Positions 16,154-24,566 of a DNA stretch of 64,000 nucleotides are shown here, piece by piece. Made by a program: the position numbers and the translations under genes. Below the pieces are notes generated by a model. It made no database searches and was not told the origin of the DNA. It saw only the letters and a program-made list of their open reading frames with translations. Origin of the DNA: Brevibacterium album DSM 18261 (GTDB lineage Bacteria; Actinomycetota; Actinomycetes; Actinomycetales; Brevibacteriaceae); the NCBI RefSeq assembly GCF_000426445.1, contig NZ_AUFJ01000015.1, positions 1 to 64,000 on the forward strand, written 5' to 3'. How positions within the stretch are numbered: position 1 is the first letter of the stretch; every line of letters begins with the position of its first letter.

Positions 16154-17266
16154 TCAGTCGGCGGCGGCGCCGTTCCTCAGCGCGCGCTTGACGGAGGAGG
16201 CGCTCGGACGGCCCAGCGCGCGGTCGACCGCGTCCGAGGCCGCCGCCAGAGCGGGCAGGTCGATCCCGGTCTCCCAGCCCAGGCCGTGGAGCATCCACAG
16301 GAGGTCCTCGGTGGCGAGGTTCCCCGTGGCGCCCGGTGCGAAGGGGCAGCGTCCCAGGCCGCTCGCGGAGGCGTCGAACTCCCTGATGCCCAGCTCCAGG
16401 GCCGTGCGGACGTTCGCCAGCGCCTGGCCGTACGTGTCGTGGAGGTGCAGGGCCACTCGGTCCGGTGCCACCCCGGACTCCGCCAGCGCGTCCAGCACAT
16501 CCTCGATCTGCCCGGCGTGGGCAACCCCGATGGTGTCCGAGACGACCACCTGCGCGCACCCCGCCTCCAGCAGCTGCTCGCAGGCGCGCACCACCTGCTC
16601 CCGTGCGACGGCGCCCTCCCAGGGATCGCCGAAGCACATCGACAGGTATCCGCGCACGCCCATGCCCTGCTCGGCCGCGGCCCGGGCGGTCTCGCGGGCG
16701 AGGTCGACGCTGCCCTGCATCGTCGTGCCCATGTTCGCCTGCGCGAAGGACTCGGTGGCGCTCGCGAAGACCCCGACGGACCGCGCGCCCGCCTCCAGCG
16801 CCCGATCCAGCCCCCTGAGATTGGGGACGAGGCTCAGCAGGCGCGTCCCGTCCCGGAAGCCGCCGGCCGAGGCGCTGGAGGTGCCGTACGAGGCCGCGAG
16901 GGCACCGGCCACTTCGGCCGCATCGGCCATCTGCGGCACGAGGCGCGGGTGCACGAAGGAGGCGACCTCCAGCGAGGTGACGCCGGCGGCCAGCAGCGCC
17001 GTGCAGAACTCGACCTTCAGCGCGGTGCTCAGCACGCCGGGCTCGGCCTGCAGGCCGTCACGCGGGCCCACCTCGTGGACCGTGACACGGTGCCCCGAGC
17101 GCCCCGCGGCGCCGGCCTCGGCTGCGGGGAGAGGGGAGGAGCCGGCATGAGCCGCACCCGCCTCGGCGGCGAGGCTCGCCCGGGCCCCGGCACCGTCGCG
17201 ATGTGCAGGGACGCCGGGCGCTGTGCGCGCGTCGAGGGGACCGGTGAGGGCGAGGATCTCAGCCAC
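16154..17266 (-). CDS. mvaB: Hydroxymethylglutaryl-CoA lyase
   Basis: 370 residues from the GTG at 17266, with GGGAG upstream. Cleaves HMG-CoA to acetyl-CoA and acetoacetate. After a 60-residue Ala-rich extension, the TIM barrel begins VTVHEVGPRDGLQ, containing the metal-ligand Asp and catalytic Arg of the family. The signature SGLGRCPFAPGATGNLATED holds the essential loop Cys and the family's terminal block. HLHDTYGQALAN carries the metal-binding His pair. It follows the reductase gene after only 5 bp, so the two enzymes are made together, as in the mvaAB operon of Pseudomonas mevalonii. Leucine or isovalerate breakdown is the alternative context, but no leucine-pathway genes are present. 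Confidence 0.92.
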   Translation of the reverse strand: MAEILALTGPLDARTAPGVPAHRDGAGARASLAAEAGAAHAGSSPLPAAEAGAAGRSGHRVTVHEVGPRDGLQAEPGVLSTALKVEFCTALLAAGVTSLEVASFVHPRLVPQMADAAEVAGALAASYGTSSASAGGFRDGTRLLSLVPNLRGLDRALEAGARSVGVFASATESFAQANMGTTMQGSVDLARETARAAAEQGMGVRGYLSMCFGDPWEGAVAREQVVRACEQLLEAGCAQVVVSDTIGVAHAGQIEDVLDALAESGVAPDRVALHLHDTYGQALANVRTALELGIREFDASASGLGRCPFAPGATGNLATEDLLWMLHGLGWETGIDLPALAAASDAVDRALGRPSASSVKRALRNGAAAD

Positions 17267-17271
17267 GGCGC

Positions 17272-18585
17272 TCAGCTCCCCGTGCCGCTGAGCGGGGTGG
17301 GAGCCGCCCCCGGTGCGGAGCCGGAGCTCCGGAGCTCGGCGAGGATCTCCTCTGCCCGGTCGCTGCGGACGACCCCCGAGGTCACGAGCGCGGCCGCCAC
17401 CTGTGAGACCTCCTCCGCACGTGCGCCCGCCGCGACCGCGACGGTGCGCGCGTGGAGGCTCATGTGTCCGCGCTGGATGCCCTCGGTCGCGAGCGCCCGG
17501 ACCGCGGCGACGTTCTGGGCGAGCCCCACGGCGGCGATGACGCGGGCGAGGCGATCGGCCGACTCCGGGCCGATGACCTTGACGTTCGCCTGCGCGACGG
17601 GGTGGGAGCGGGTGGCCCCGCCCACGAGGCCCACGGGCATGGGCACCTCGAGAGTCACCTGCAGATTGCCGTCCGCGTCCCGCTCGTAGCGGCTGAGCGA
17701 GGTGTAGGAGCCCCGCGCGGAGGCGTAGGCGTGGCAGCCGGCCTCCACGGCGCGGGTGTCGTTGCCGGTGGCGAGGACCACGGCGGTGATGCCGTTCATG
17801 ATCCCCTTGTTGTGGGTGGCCGCGCGGTAGGGGTCCGCGTCCGCGAAGGCGGCTCCCTCGAGCATGTGCGCGACGACCTCGGGCCCGCCCAGCGAGTCCG
17901 GGGCGAAGACAGCCCGCGCGCGGACGAGCCGCCGGTCCGCGAGGTTCGTGAGGATGCGCAGCCGTGCGGTCCCGCCGGCGATCCCCGCGATGAGGTCCGA
18001 GGTGCGCTCGGCCATCGAGTTCACGGCGTTGGCCCCCATCGCATCGCGCACGTCCACCACGAGGTGGACGACCACGTGGACGCCGTGCGCGGTGTCGACG
18101 ATGCGGGGGACGAGGTCGAGGCAGCCGCCGCCGAGGCCCACGAGCACAGGATCCACCTCGTTCGCCGCTGCGATGAGCTCCTCCCGGCGCTCCAGCAGAC
18201 GGGACCGGGCCGCCTGGGGGTCGGCCACATCCACCACCTGCACCTGGGCCATCATCACCGGGCCCGTGGAGGAGGTGCGGAAGCCTCCGGACTCGCGCGC
18301 CCAGCGGGCCGCATTGCTCGCGGCGGCGACCACCGAGGGCTCCTCGGTGGCCATGGGGACGAAGACGTCCTCGCCGTCGACGGTGAAGTTCGTCGCCATC
18401 CCCACCGGCACGCCCAGCACGCCGATGACGTTCTCCACGAGGAGGTCGGCCGCGTCCACGCTGAGTCCCCGGGCGGGCTCCAGCGCGGCGAGGTCCTCCA
18501 CCTCCAGGCCGGTCCGCTCGAGCAGCCCCTCACGGCGCTGGGCGGGGGTCAGGTCCTTGGTTCCGGACCAGCGGGACGTGGTCAT
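17272..18585 (-). CDS. mvaA: Class II (degradative-type) 3-hydroxy-3-methylglutaryl-CoA reductase
   Basis: 437 residues from the ATG at 18585, with GAAGAGGTG upstream; the longer open frame further upstream is not coding. Interconverts mevalonate and HMG-CoA using a nicotinamide cofactor. Class II hallmarks: ENVIGVLGVPVGMATNF (51-67), the catalytic Glu in TEEPSVVAAA (80-89), DAMGANAVNSMAE (181-193), catalytic Lys260 in THNKGIMNG, Asp276 in TGNDTRA and His374 in GHMSLHAR. No membrane domain. Gram-positive pathogens use class II enzymes for biosynthesis, but no mevalonate kinase, HMG-CoA synthase or other isoprenoid genes accompany it here. Coupling with the lyase and a transporter instead suggests mevalonate catabolism. 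Confidence 0.94.
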   Translation of the reverse strand: MTTSRWSGTKDLTPAQRREGLLERTGLEVEDLAALEPARGLSVDAADLLVENVIGVLGVPVGMATNFTVDGEDVFVPMATEEPSVVAAASNAARWARESGGFRTSSTGPVMMAQVQVVDVADPQAARSRLLERREELIAAANEVDPVLVGLGGGCLDLVPRIVDTAHGVHVVVHLVVDVRDAMGANAVNSMAERTSDLIAGIAGGTARLRILTNLADRRLVRARAVFAPDSLGGPEVVAHMLEGAAFADADPYRAATHNKGIMNGITAVVLATGNDTRAVEAGCHAYASARGSYTSLSRYERDADGNLQVTLEVPMPVGLVGGATRSHPVAQANVKVIGPESADRLARVIAAVGLAQNVAAVRALATEGIQRGHMSLHARTVAVAAGARAEEVSQVAAALVTSGVVRSDRAEEILAELRSSGSAPGAAPTPLSGTGS

Positions 18586-18686
18586 GCTGCACCTCTTCGT
18601 GGGTAGGTCTGGGGTTCTGCGGAGGCGGTCCGTGCGGCGTCGGCCCCGCACGGGCTCAGCTGTGAGCGAAGCCTCGCATCCCCGCC

Positions 18687-18733
18687 AGAGTAGAACCCCG
18701 CATGCGCGTCCACCATGTGTGCATCCCACATGG
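18687..18733 (-). promoter_or_regulatory. Candidate operator and promoter in front of the HMG-CoA reductase gene
   Basis: An inverted repeat CCATGTG-n7-CACATGG (18713-18733) lies upstream of a TACTCT -10-like box on the minus strand (18692-18687), in the 170 bp between the PucR-type gene and the reductase. A third GATGTGG half-site is nearby (18745-18752). It is the best candidate for the binding site of the adjacent regulator. Inference from position. Confidence 0.4.
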
Positions 18734-18755
18734 AATGGCTCCTCCGATGTGGACC

Positions 18756-21326
18756 TCACCTGTCAGCAGACAGCGCGGCTCGCCCGCGGCCCCTGTGCAG
18801 GCGGCGGTCCATCGCCGCCAGGCGCACCGCGGCTTCCACGAGGAAGAGCCTGTCCGCGTTCCGCCACTCCGGGCCCAGCAGGCCGTCGACCCGCTGGAGC
18901 CGCTGCGCCACGGTGTTGACGTGGAAGCGCGTGGCCTCGGCGGTGGCGCGCAGGTTCCTTCCACTGCGGAAATAGGCCTCGAGCAGGGCCAGGAGGCCGC
19001 CGGGTGCCGGCCCGCCTCCTCGGACGCCCGCAGCGCGATGCCCGCCGCTCCCGCGCTCAGCCTGCGCATCGGCATCGAGGACCGGCCCCAGCACCGCATC
19101 GGCGAACGCCTCCAGGGATGCGCGGTCGGCTCCGAAGAGCCGGGCATAGGGCTGCAGCTCGCTCAGCTCCACGAGCTCCCCCGTCCAGTCCAGGGCGTCC
19201 ACGACCCCCAGAAGCTCGGTGCACCGGCGATGGGCGCGGACGAGGCCGCTGCGCCCGGAATGGGGAGTGCGGTGTTCGGCCGTCCGCGTGTGCACGGCGC
19301 TCACCCCGGGAGTGGCGGTGAGCTGGCGCGCGAGCACCACCACCGCCCGGCCCGCGGTCTCCGCGGAGGTGAGGATGCAGAGCTCGCCGCCGTACATGCC
19401 CTGGAAGAAGCCACCGGTGCCACGTTCCTGCCGATTCGCACCGGAAACAGTGCCGCCTGAGGCAGGAGCCGTGCCCGTGCTCCGGGACGGACGGCGTCCC
19501 GTCCCCGGTGCCGCGCCTCCTGCGAATCCGGCGGCTGCGAAAGCGGTGCCGATCCGACGCAGATCGCCGGCGTCTCCGCGCAGGAGGAAGACGTCCGTGA
19601 CCTGGCCCGCGGGCATGCCGGCCCGGGCGAGTCCGGCCTCGGCCTCCGCCGCGGCCTCGTGCGTCCCGCTCAGCAGCTGGGACAGGAGGCGGTCTCGCCG
19701 CCGGTCCTCCTCCAGCCGGCCGGCCGATTCCAGCAGCCAGGCGAACCCGCAGATCTGCGCACCGTGCACGAGGGTCTCCGCATCGAGCCCGTCCGCGCTC
19801 AGACCATCTCCGGCCGGGCTGTCCGGGCTGTCTGCGCCACCTGCGGCGTCCGGACCAGGCGCGCCTCCTGCGGCGTCCGTGCCGCCCACCCCGTCCGAGT
19901 CACCCGCGCTGTCCGTGCCGCGCGCGCCACCCGAGCCGCCCGCACGCAGCACCCGCAGCCGCAGACGTCCGAGTCGTCGGACCTCGACAGTCACAACAGC
20001 CTCGGTGTCCGCCGAGTCCGGGGTGAGGACCAGCCCAGGAGGTCCGTCCCCCGTACCGGCCGCAGCAGAGCGCTCCGTGCCCGCCTCGGCGGGAAGCTCC
20101 GCGCCGGCCGCACCGGTGTGCTCCGCGCGGACTCCCGCCGAACGCTTCGCCGCGGCAGCCGGCGGGAGCGCCGCCGCAGCGGACTGGGCCGACGCGGGTC
20201 CGGACGCGCAGCTGTCCGCGAGCACCCTCCCCGATTCATCGTGCAGGACGAGCCTGCGGTCCGTGCTCTCCGCCAGCGCACCGAGCACCTCATGGACCTC
20301 GGCCCCTCCCAGGACGGCCTCGAAGAGCCCGTCCACGGCGTCGAGCATGCGCCGCTGCTCCCGGAAGTGGTGCTCCCAGGCGGAGGCCTCAGCCGCGGCC
20401 GCGTCGCCGTGGCGCCGCAGATCGCTCAGGCGCACGGATCTGAGCAGGGCGATGGCGGCGTGATCGGCCAGTGCAGAGAGGACGGCGATCTCCTCGGGCG
20501 AGTACTCATGGCGTCGGCGCGTGCCCACGAAGAGCACTCCGAGGACGCCGGACCCGTCAGGGACCGCCGCCGTGTGCTGCGGGAGGTGCGGCTCCCGGGA
20601 GGCCGGTCCGCCCAGCAGCGGCACGCCGAGGAGGGAGACCACGCCCTCCCGGCCCACCACATCGTCCATCTCCGCCGACCGCACGAGACCGGGCTCCGTG
20701 AAGTAGTCGACCACCGCCTGCGGCCGCTTGCTCCGCGCGATCCGGGAGGCGAGGCCGATGCCCGTCGGCACCGGGAGCCGTGCGAAGTCCGGCTGCGTGA
20801 CCCCGCGGCTCGCCCGGACCCTGAGTTCCCTCGTGCCCGGGAAGTACTCGGACAGGTAGGCGATGTCCGCCTCGACGATCCCGTGCGCGGCGTCCACGAG
20901 ATAGGCGAGCGTCTCGTCGACGGAGGTGGCATCGGCGAGCACCCGTGCGCTGTCTGCCACCGCACGCAGCTCTCTGCTGCGGTCCCTGAGACCCGCGACC
21001 TCCTCGCGCGTGTGGGCGAGCTGCTCCGTGAGACGACCCAGGTCGTGCTCGGGGACGCCGAGCAGCAGCGCGGCCTCCCGGAACCGGGCGCGGTCGGGAC
21101 GGTCCGGCCGCACCGCTGCCGTGAGCAGGTGCAGCGCCGCCGCGGATTCCGGTGCCTCCGGCGCCTGCAGTGTCTCCGATGCCTGCGGTGCCTGGGCGGC
21201 TGCCAGCGCACGCGAACCCTGCTCAGCGGTCGCCGGCGACTCTGCCCGGGCCCGGTCCTGCCGGGCAGCCTCGAGCCCTGCCGCCTCGAGTCCGGTTCCC
21301 CGGTCCCGCGCCTCGGGCCCGCTCAC
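18756..21326 (-). CDS. PucR-family transcriptional regulator with GAF sensor domain
   Basis: 856 residues from a GTG that overlaps the stop of the DUF445 gene. After a 70-residue low-complexity lead and a coiled coil, a GAF domain spans about 125-310 (TSVDETLAYLVDAAHGIVEA, VVSLLGVPLLGG, YSPEEIAVLSALADHAAIAL). A long Ala/Gly-rich, poorly ordered linker follows. The C-terminus is the PucR HTH (LLALLEAYFRSGRNLRATAE then FHVNTVAQRLQRVDGLLG). PucR proteins commonly activate adjacent catabolic genes in response to a substrate or intermediate, and the next genes on the same strand are the HMG-CoA reductase/lyase/transporter set. It is longer than most relatives because of the linkers. Confidence 0.88.
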   Translation of the reverse strand: MSGPEARDRGTGLEAAGLEAARQDRARAESPATAEQGSRALAAAQAPQASETLQAPEAPESAAALHLLTAAVRPDRPDRARFREAALLLGVPEHDLGRLTEQLAHTREEVAGLRDRSRELRAVADSARVLADATSVDETLAYLVDAAHGIVEADIAYLSEYFPGTRELRVRASRGVTQPDFARLPVPTGIGLASRIARSKRPQAVVDYFTEPGLVRSAEMDDVVGREGVVSLLGVPLLGGPASREPHLPQHTAAVPDGSGVLGVLFVGTRRRHEYSPEEIAVLSALADHAAIALLRSVRLSDLRRHGDAAAAEASAWEHHFREQRRMLDAVDGLFEAVLGGAEVHEVLGALAESTDRRLVLHDESGRVLADSCASGPASAQSAAAALPPAAAAKRSAGVRAEHTGAAGAELPAEAGTERSAAAGTGDGPPGLVLTPDSADTEAVVTVEVRRLGRLRLRVLRAGGSGGARGTDSAGDSDGVGGTDAAGGAPGPDAAGGADSPDSPAGDGLSADGLDAETLVHGAQICGFAWLLESAGRLEEDRRRDRLLSQLLSGTHEAAAEAEAGLARAGMPAGQVTDVFLLRGDAGDLRRIGTAFAAAGFAGGAAPGTGRRPSRSTGTAPASGGTVSGANRQERGTGGFFQGMYGGELCILTSAETAGRAVVVLARQLTATPGVSAVHTRTAEHRTPHSGRSGLVRAHRRCTELLGVVDALDWTGELVELSELQPYARLFGADRASLEAFADAVLGPVLDADAQAERGSGGHRAAGVRGGGPAPGGLLALLEAYFRSGRNLRATAEATRFHVNTVAQRLQRVDGLLGPEWRNADRLFLVEAAVRLAAMDRRLHRGRGRAALSADR

Positions 21327-22753
21327 GGCAGGAGCAGGGTGAAGGCGTGGATGACGGTCCCGACGAGCGCGCCGATCACGGTCCCGTTGATGCGGATGTA
21401 CTGGAGATCGCGGCCCACGTAGAGCTCGATGCGGTCGGAGGCCTCCTTCGCGTCCCAGCCGGCGATGGTGTCGGAGATGACGGAGGCGATCTCGCCGCCG
21501 AAGGACTCGACGAGGTCACCGGCGGTCGTCGCGATGCGCGCATCCATCTGCGCCGCGAACTCCTCGTCCGTCCTCATCCGGTGGGCCGCCTCGGCGAGCA
21601 GTCCGCGCACGCGGGTCTGCACCTCGCCCGTCTCATCCACGACGGCCACGCGGAGCAGGCGCTTGAACGAGCCCCAGACCTCCAGCACGGCGTCGACGAC
21701 CCCCGGCTGGGTGAGGAGCTCGTCGATGACGTTCTCCGCGCGCTGCGACAGCGAGGTGGGCTCACGGAGGTCGTTCGCGATCTGGACGAGCCAGGAGTCC
21801 AGCGCCTGGCGGGCGCGGTGGTAGCGGTCGTCGCGGACCTCCGCGATCCAGGTGAGCACCTCGCGCCGGAGCCTGCCCGCGACCACATCGCTGAGGAAGC
21901 GGGGGGCCCAGTCGGGCGACCGCTGCTGGACGATCTCGTCGATGACCTGGGGGTTGGACTCGAGCCAGGAGTGCGCCTCCCCCACGATGAGATCGACGAG
22001 GCGGTGGTGGGAGCCGTCGTCCACGACCTCGCGGAGCAGCATGCCGAGCGCCGGCGCCTTGCGCGTGGAGACGAGCTTGGGGACGAGGACATCGCGGGTC
22101 AGCGCCCTGATGTCGTCATCGCCCACGCGCGCGAGCACGTACTCGAGGCCCTGCCCCGCCCGGCGGACGACCCGGGTCTGGTTCTCCTCCTCGGACAGCC
22201 ACTCCCCCGCGCGCCGCGTCACCTGCGCGCGGAGGATCTTGTTCGAGACGGTGGACGACTGCAGGAAGTTCGCCGCCACGAACTGGGAGAGGCTCGCCCC
22301 GAGGGTGTCCTTCTTGCGCGGGATGATCGCGGTGTGCGGGATGGGCAGGCCCAGCGGGTGGCGGAACAGAGCGGTCACGGCGAACCAGTCCGCGATCGCG
22401 CCGATCATCGCGGCCTCCGAGGCGCGGGCGACGAAGCCCCAGACGCCCGTGAGGTCCGTGAGCAGGTGCACGAGGAGGAAGACGAGTGCGGCGAGTCCGA
22501 GGAGGCCGGTGGCCAGCGTGCGCATCTTCCGCAGGGCGCGGGCGCGGGCGAGGTCGTCCGCCTCGGTGCCGGCGAGGGCAGGGCTCCCGGGGGCCGGGCC
22601 TGCCGGAACGGTGTCCGCGGCGGCAGGATTCGCGGCGGCAGGGTCCGCGGCGGCTGAGCTCCCCGAGGGCGGGCTGCCCGCGGCCGGGGCGCCTGTGTCA
22701 GGGACCCCGGTGTCAGGGCCCTGAGCATGCGGATCGTCGGGTGTGTTCGTCAC
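21323..22753 (-). CDS. DUF445 family membrane protein
   Basis: 476 residues. The first 65 are a Pro/Ala/Ser-rich disordered segment. A transmembrane span (LATGLLGLAALVFLLVHLL) follows, then the conserved DUF445 start SEAAMIGAIADWFAVTALFR and HPLGLPIPHTAIIPRKKDTLG. A long amphipathic, coiled-coil-like soluble region makes up most of the protein, with a last span at the C-terminus (GTVIGALVGTVIHAFTLLL). The family (YheB/YjiN-like) is widespread and poorly characterised. It overlaps the downstream PucR-type gene by 4 bp, so the two are co-transcribed, but a functional link to mevalonate metabolism is not obvious. Confidence 0.9.
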   Translation of the reverse strand: MTNTPDDPHAQGPDTGVPDTGAPAAGSPPSGSSAAADPAAANPAAADTVPAGPAPGSPALAGTEADDLARARALRKMRTLATGLLGLAALVFLLVHLLTDLTGVWGFVARASEAAMIGAIADWFAVTALFRHPLGLPIPHTAIIPRKKDTLGASLSQFVAANFLQSSTVSNKILRAQVTRRAGEWLSEEENQTRVVRRAGQGLEYVLARVGDDDIRALTRDVLVPKLVSTRKAPALGMLLREVVDDGSHHRLVDLIVGEAHSWLESNPQVIDEIVQQRSPDWAPRFLSDVVAGRLRREVLTWIAEVRDDRYHRARQALDSWLVQIANDLREPTSLSQRAENVIDELLTQPGVVDAVLEVWGSFKRLLRVAVVDETGEVQTRVRGLLAEAAHRMRTDEEFAAQMDARIATTAGDLVESFGGEIASVISDTIAGWDAKEASDRIELYVGRDLQYIRINGTVIGALVGTVIHAFTLLLP

Positions 22754-22808
22754 CCTCCAAAGCTACCGCGTGCTCGGCCGGGACATGAACGCCGAGGCGC
22801 ATCACTCA

Positions 22809-22859
22809 CGTCCTGAATTCTGCCGCCTCATCGGCCCCACGGCGGCAGAATCCAGGACG
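22809..22859 (-). terminator. Large hairpin between the DUF4143 ATPase gene and the DUF445 gene
   Basis: A 19-nt inverted repeat (CGTCCTGAATTCTGCCGCC, 22809-22827, with 22841-22859; 18 of 19 paired) around a 13-nt loop. It lies 31 bp past the stop of the minus-strand ATPase gene, so terminator function is likely. The AT-containing arms differ from ordinary GC hairpins and may be an interspersed repeat. Confidence 0.6.
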
Positions 22860-22889
22860 CGAACGACGCTAAGTCGCTTCACGTCCTCG

Positions 22890-24167
22890 TCACGGTCCCA
22901 GCAGCCCCAGCGGAACGACCGCCACACCGTCTTTCCGGCGGTAGGCGTAGGGGCCGGTCGTGATGACCACCCGATCTGCGACTCGGTCGCCCAGCACCTC
23001 CCGCAGCCAGTTGAGGTGCCGCACATCCCTGTCGTCGACGGTGGCGGCGAGCTTCACCTCGATCGCAACGACGCGACCGTCCCGCCCCTCGATGATGAGG
23101 TCCACCTCCCGCTCATTGCTCTTGGTCCTCAAGTGGCCCACGCGTGCGCGCACAGCTTCTGCATAGACCCGCACAGACTGCGTGACGAGCGACTCGAAGA
23201 GGGCACCCAGCCATGTCCCGGTGTCTGCTCTGGGCGAGATCCTCTCCCCTCTGCCCATCAGCAGGCTCTGCCGCGTCGCGCCCGCGAGTGCTGCCGCGAG
23301 TGCTGGATCCACGAGGTGGTGCTTAGGAGTCTGGGTGAGACGAGTCAGCGGGGAGAACGTTGGAATCCAGGCCTCCACCGGATCGAGGATGAAGAGCCGG
23401 GCAAGATGATCGCGGTAGAGGGAGACCGTCTGCCGCGCGGGCTTATCGGCTTCGCCCGCGGTGGCTGCATCGAGGATCGTCGTATACGAGGAGGTCGTGG
23501 ACACGGCTGCTCCGTATGCTGCCAGCCACCGGCGCAGGGTATCGGGGCGTCGCACCTCGACGCCGTTCTCAGGCAGCTCGCGCTGGACGATCCGCGCGAC
23601 ATAGCTCTCAAGCTGAACTTCGCGCGCCTGTTCGGGAAGCCCGCGTATGCCCGGGAACCCCGATCTGAGAATCTCGTCGACGTAATCGGGCACCTTCAGA
23701 GCGCTGGCGCCGGTGAGGGTTCCGGACTCGCCCGTCAGAAGTGCCTGCAGGGACACACTCGGCGAACAGACACCGCGTTCGGCAAGGCTGAGCGGGCGCA
23801 TGCGCAAGCTCACGATCCTCCCGGCCCCGGAATGTATGCGCACTCCGGGCGACACACCCGCGCTGCCGGCCAAGAGGAAGCTGCTGCCGCCGCAGCCCTC
23901 GTCCACCGCCGCTCGCACGCGATCCCAGACGGAGGGCTCCAGCTGCCATTCGTCAATGAGCACCGGTGGTGGGAGCTCAGTGACCAGATCGTAATTCGCC
24001 TCCACGCTCTGTCTCTGGGCTGTGTCCGCGAAGTTCAGCACTGTGGCGGCCCGCTGTGTTCCCGTCGCGGTCTTTCCCACGCCTTTGGCACCTTCGAGCG
24101 CGATCGCTGCGAGATGCGGGAACAGCGCGTCCAAGGCATCGTCGATGATCCGCCGAGAGTACTCCAT
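22890..24167 (-). CDS. AAA_14/DUF4143 ATP-binding protein
   Basis: 425 residues from the ATG at 24167, with GGGAAGC upstream; a TTG at 24176 is the alternative. N-terminal AAA domain: P-loop EGAKGVGKTATG (near 28-36), ELPPPVLIDEWQL as Walker B, and SSFLLAGSAG as sensor. The C-terminal DUF4143 domain includes the nuclease-like VDLIIEGRDGRVVAIEVKL, which keeps the D...ExK pattern of PD-(D/E)xK folds. The family is abundant in bacteria and archaea, is spread by transfer, and has no settled function. It is a single-gene unit bounded by a hairpin on one side and three tandem 23-bp repeats on the other. Confidence 0.92.
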   Translation of the reverse strand: MEYSRRIIDDALDALFPHLAAIALEGAKGVGKTATGTQRAATVLNFADTAQRQSVEANYDLVTELPPPVLIDEWQLEPSVWDRVRAAVDEGCGGSSFLLAGSAGVSPGVRIHSGAGRIVSLRMRPLSLAERGVCSPSVSLQALLTGESGTLTGASALKVPDYVDEILRSGFPGIRGLPEQAREVQLESYVARIVQRELPENGVEVRRPDTLRRWLAAYGAAVSTTSSYTTILDAATAGEADKPARQTVSLYRDHLARLFILDPVEAWIPTFSPLTRLTQTPKHHLVDPALAAALAGATRQSLLMGRGERISPRADTGTWLGALFESLVTQSVRVYAEAVRARVGHLRTKSNEREVDLIIEGRDGRVVAIEVKLAATVDDRDVRHLNWLREVLGDRVADRVVITTGPYAYRRKDGVAVVPLGLLGP

Positions 24168-24186
24168 GCTTCCCAAGATAACAGGC

Positions 24187-24255
24187 GGACAGGATCCTGT
24201 TTAACCAATGGACGGGGTCCTACCTAACCAACGGACGAGATCCTATCTAACAAAC
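24187..24255 (-). repeat. Three tandem 23-bp repeats in the promoter region of the DUF4143 ATPase gene
   Basis: Units at 24187-24209, 24210-24232 and 24233-24255 follow the pattern GGAC-(G/A)-G-(A/G)-TCCT-n-n-(C/T)TAAC-(C/A)-AA-(C/T). On the transcribed strand they read TTGGTTAGGTAGGACC-like. The first unit ends only 20 bp before the gene's ATG. Phased, near-identical direct repeats at this place act as protein-binding iterons or operators. They could equally be promoter elements, since each contains a TAGGAT-like -10 in the minus direction. Confidence 0.75.
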
Positions 24256-24353
24256 CGACGGTACTCAGCGTATCGACTGCTTGGGCATGAAGGTCGAGTG
24301 CATCACCCGCGTCCGGGTCCGGCCTGCGTCCGATCCGGGCGGAGCATGCGACC

Positions 24354-24426
24354 CCCTCCGTTGTGGTCTGCCGTGTGAACGCATTTCGGAGCGAATCGCG
24401 TTCGCACGGCAGACGACAGCGGAGGC
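24354..24426. repeat. 73-bp near-perfect inverted repeat of unknown nature
   Basis: 29-nt arms (24354-24382 and 24398-24426, 25 of 29 complementary) with core GTCTGCCGTGTGAACGC around a 15-nt loop that is itself partly self-complementary (ATTTCG / CGAAT). It lies in the gene-free gap between the ATPase promoter repeats and the rplI terminator. It is longer than needed for termination and looks like a small palindromic mobile or structural element. Confidence 0.6.
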
Positions 24427-24474
24427 AGTGCCGCAACGGACGCGGTGCCGGCGCGATGACGCTGGCACACAGAA

Positions 24475-24509
24475 GGGGCCTCCCGGAGCATGACGCTCCG
24501 GGAGGCCCC
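24475..24509 (-). terminator. Terminator of the rpsF-ssb-rpsR-rplI operon
   Basis: A perfect 15-bp stem GGGGCCTCCCGGAGC with a 5-nt loop (ATGAC), 57 bp beyond the rplI stop on the minus strand. Confidence 0.85.
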
Positions 24510-24566
24510 TGACAGCCTGACATCAGACCGTTTCAACCTGGGGACCAGGCTGTTGCAGCCTGAGGA

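Noticed and set aside
24187..24255. CRISPR-like interpretation of the 23-bp units
   Set aside because: The units are head-to-tail with no spacers and only three copies, so they are tandem operator-like repeats.
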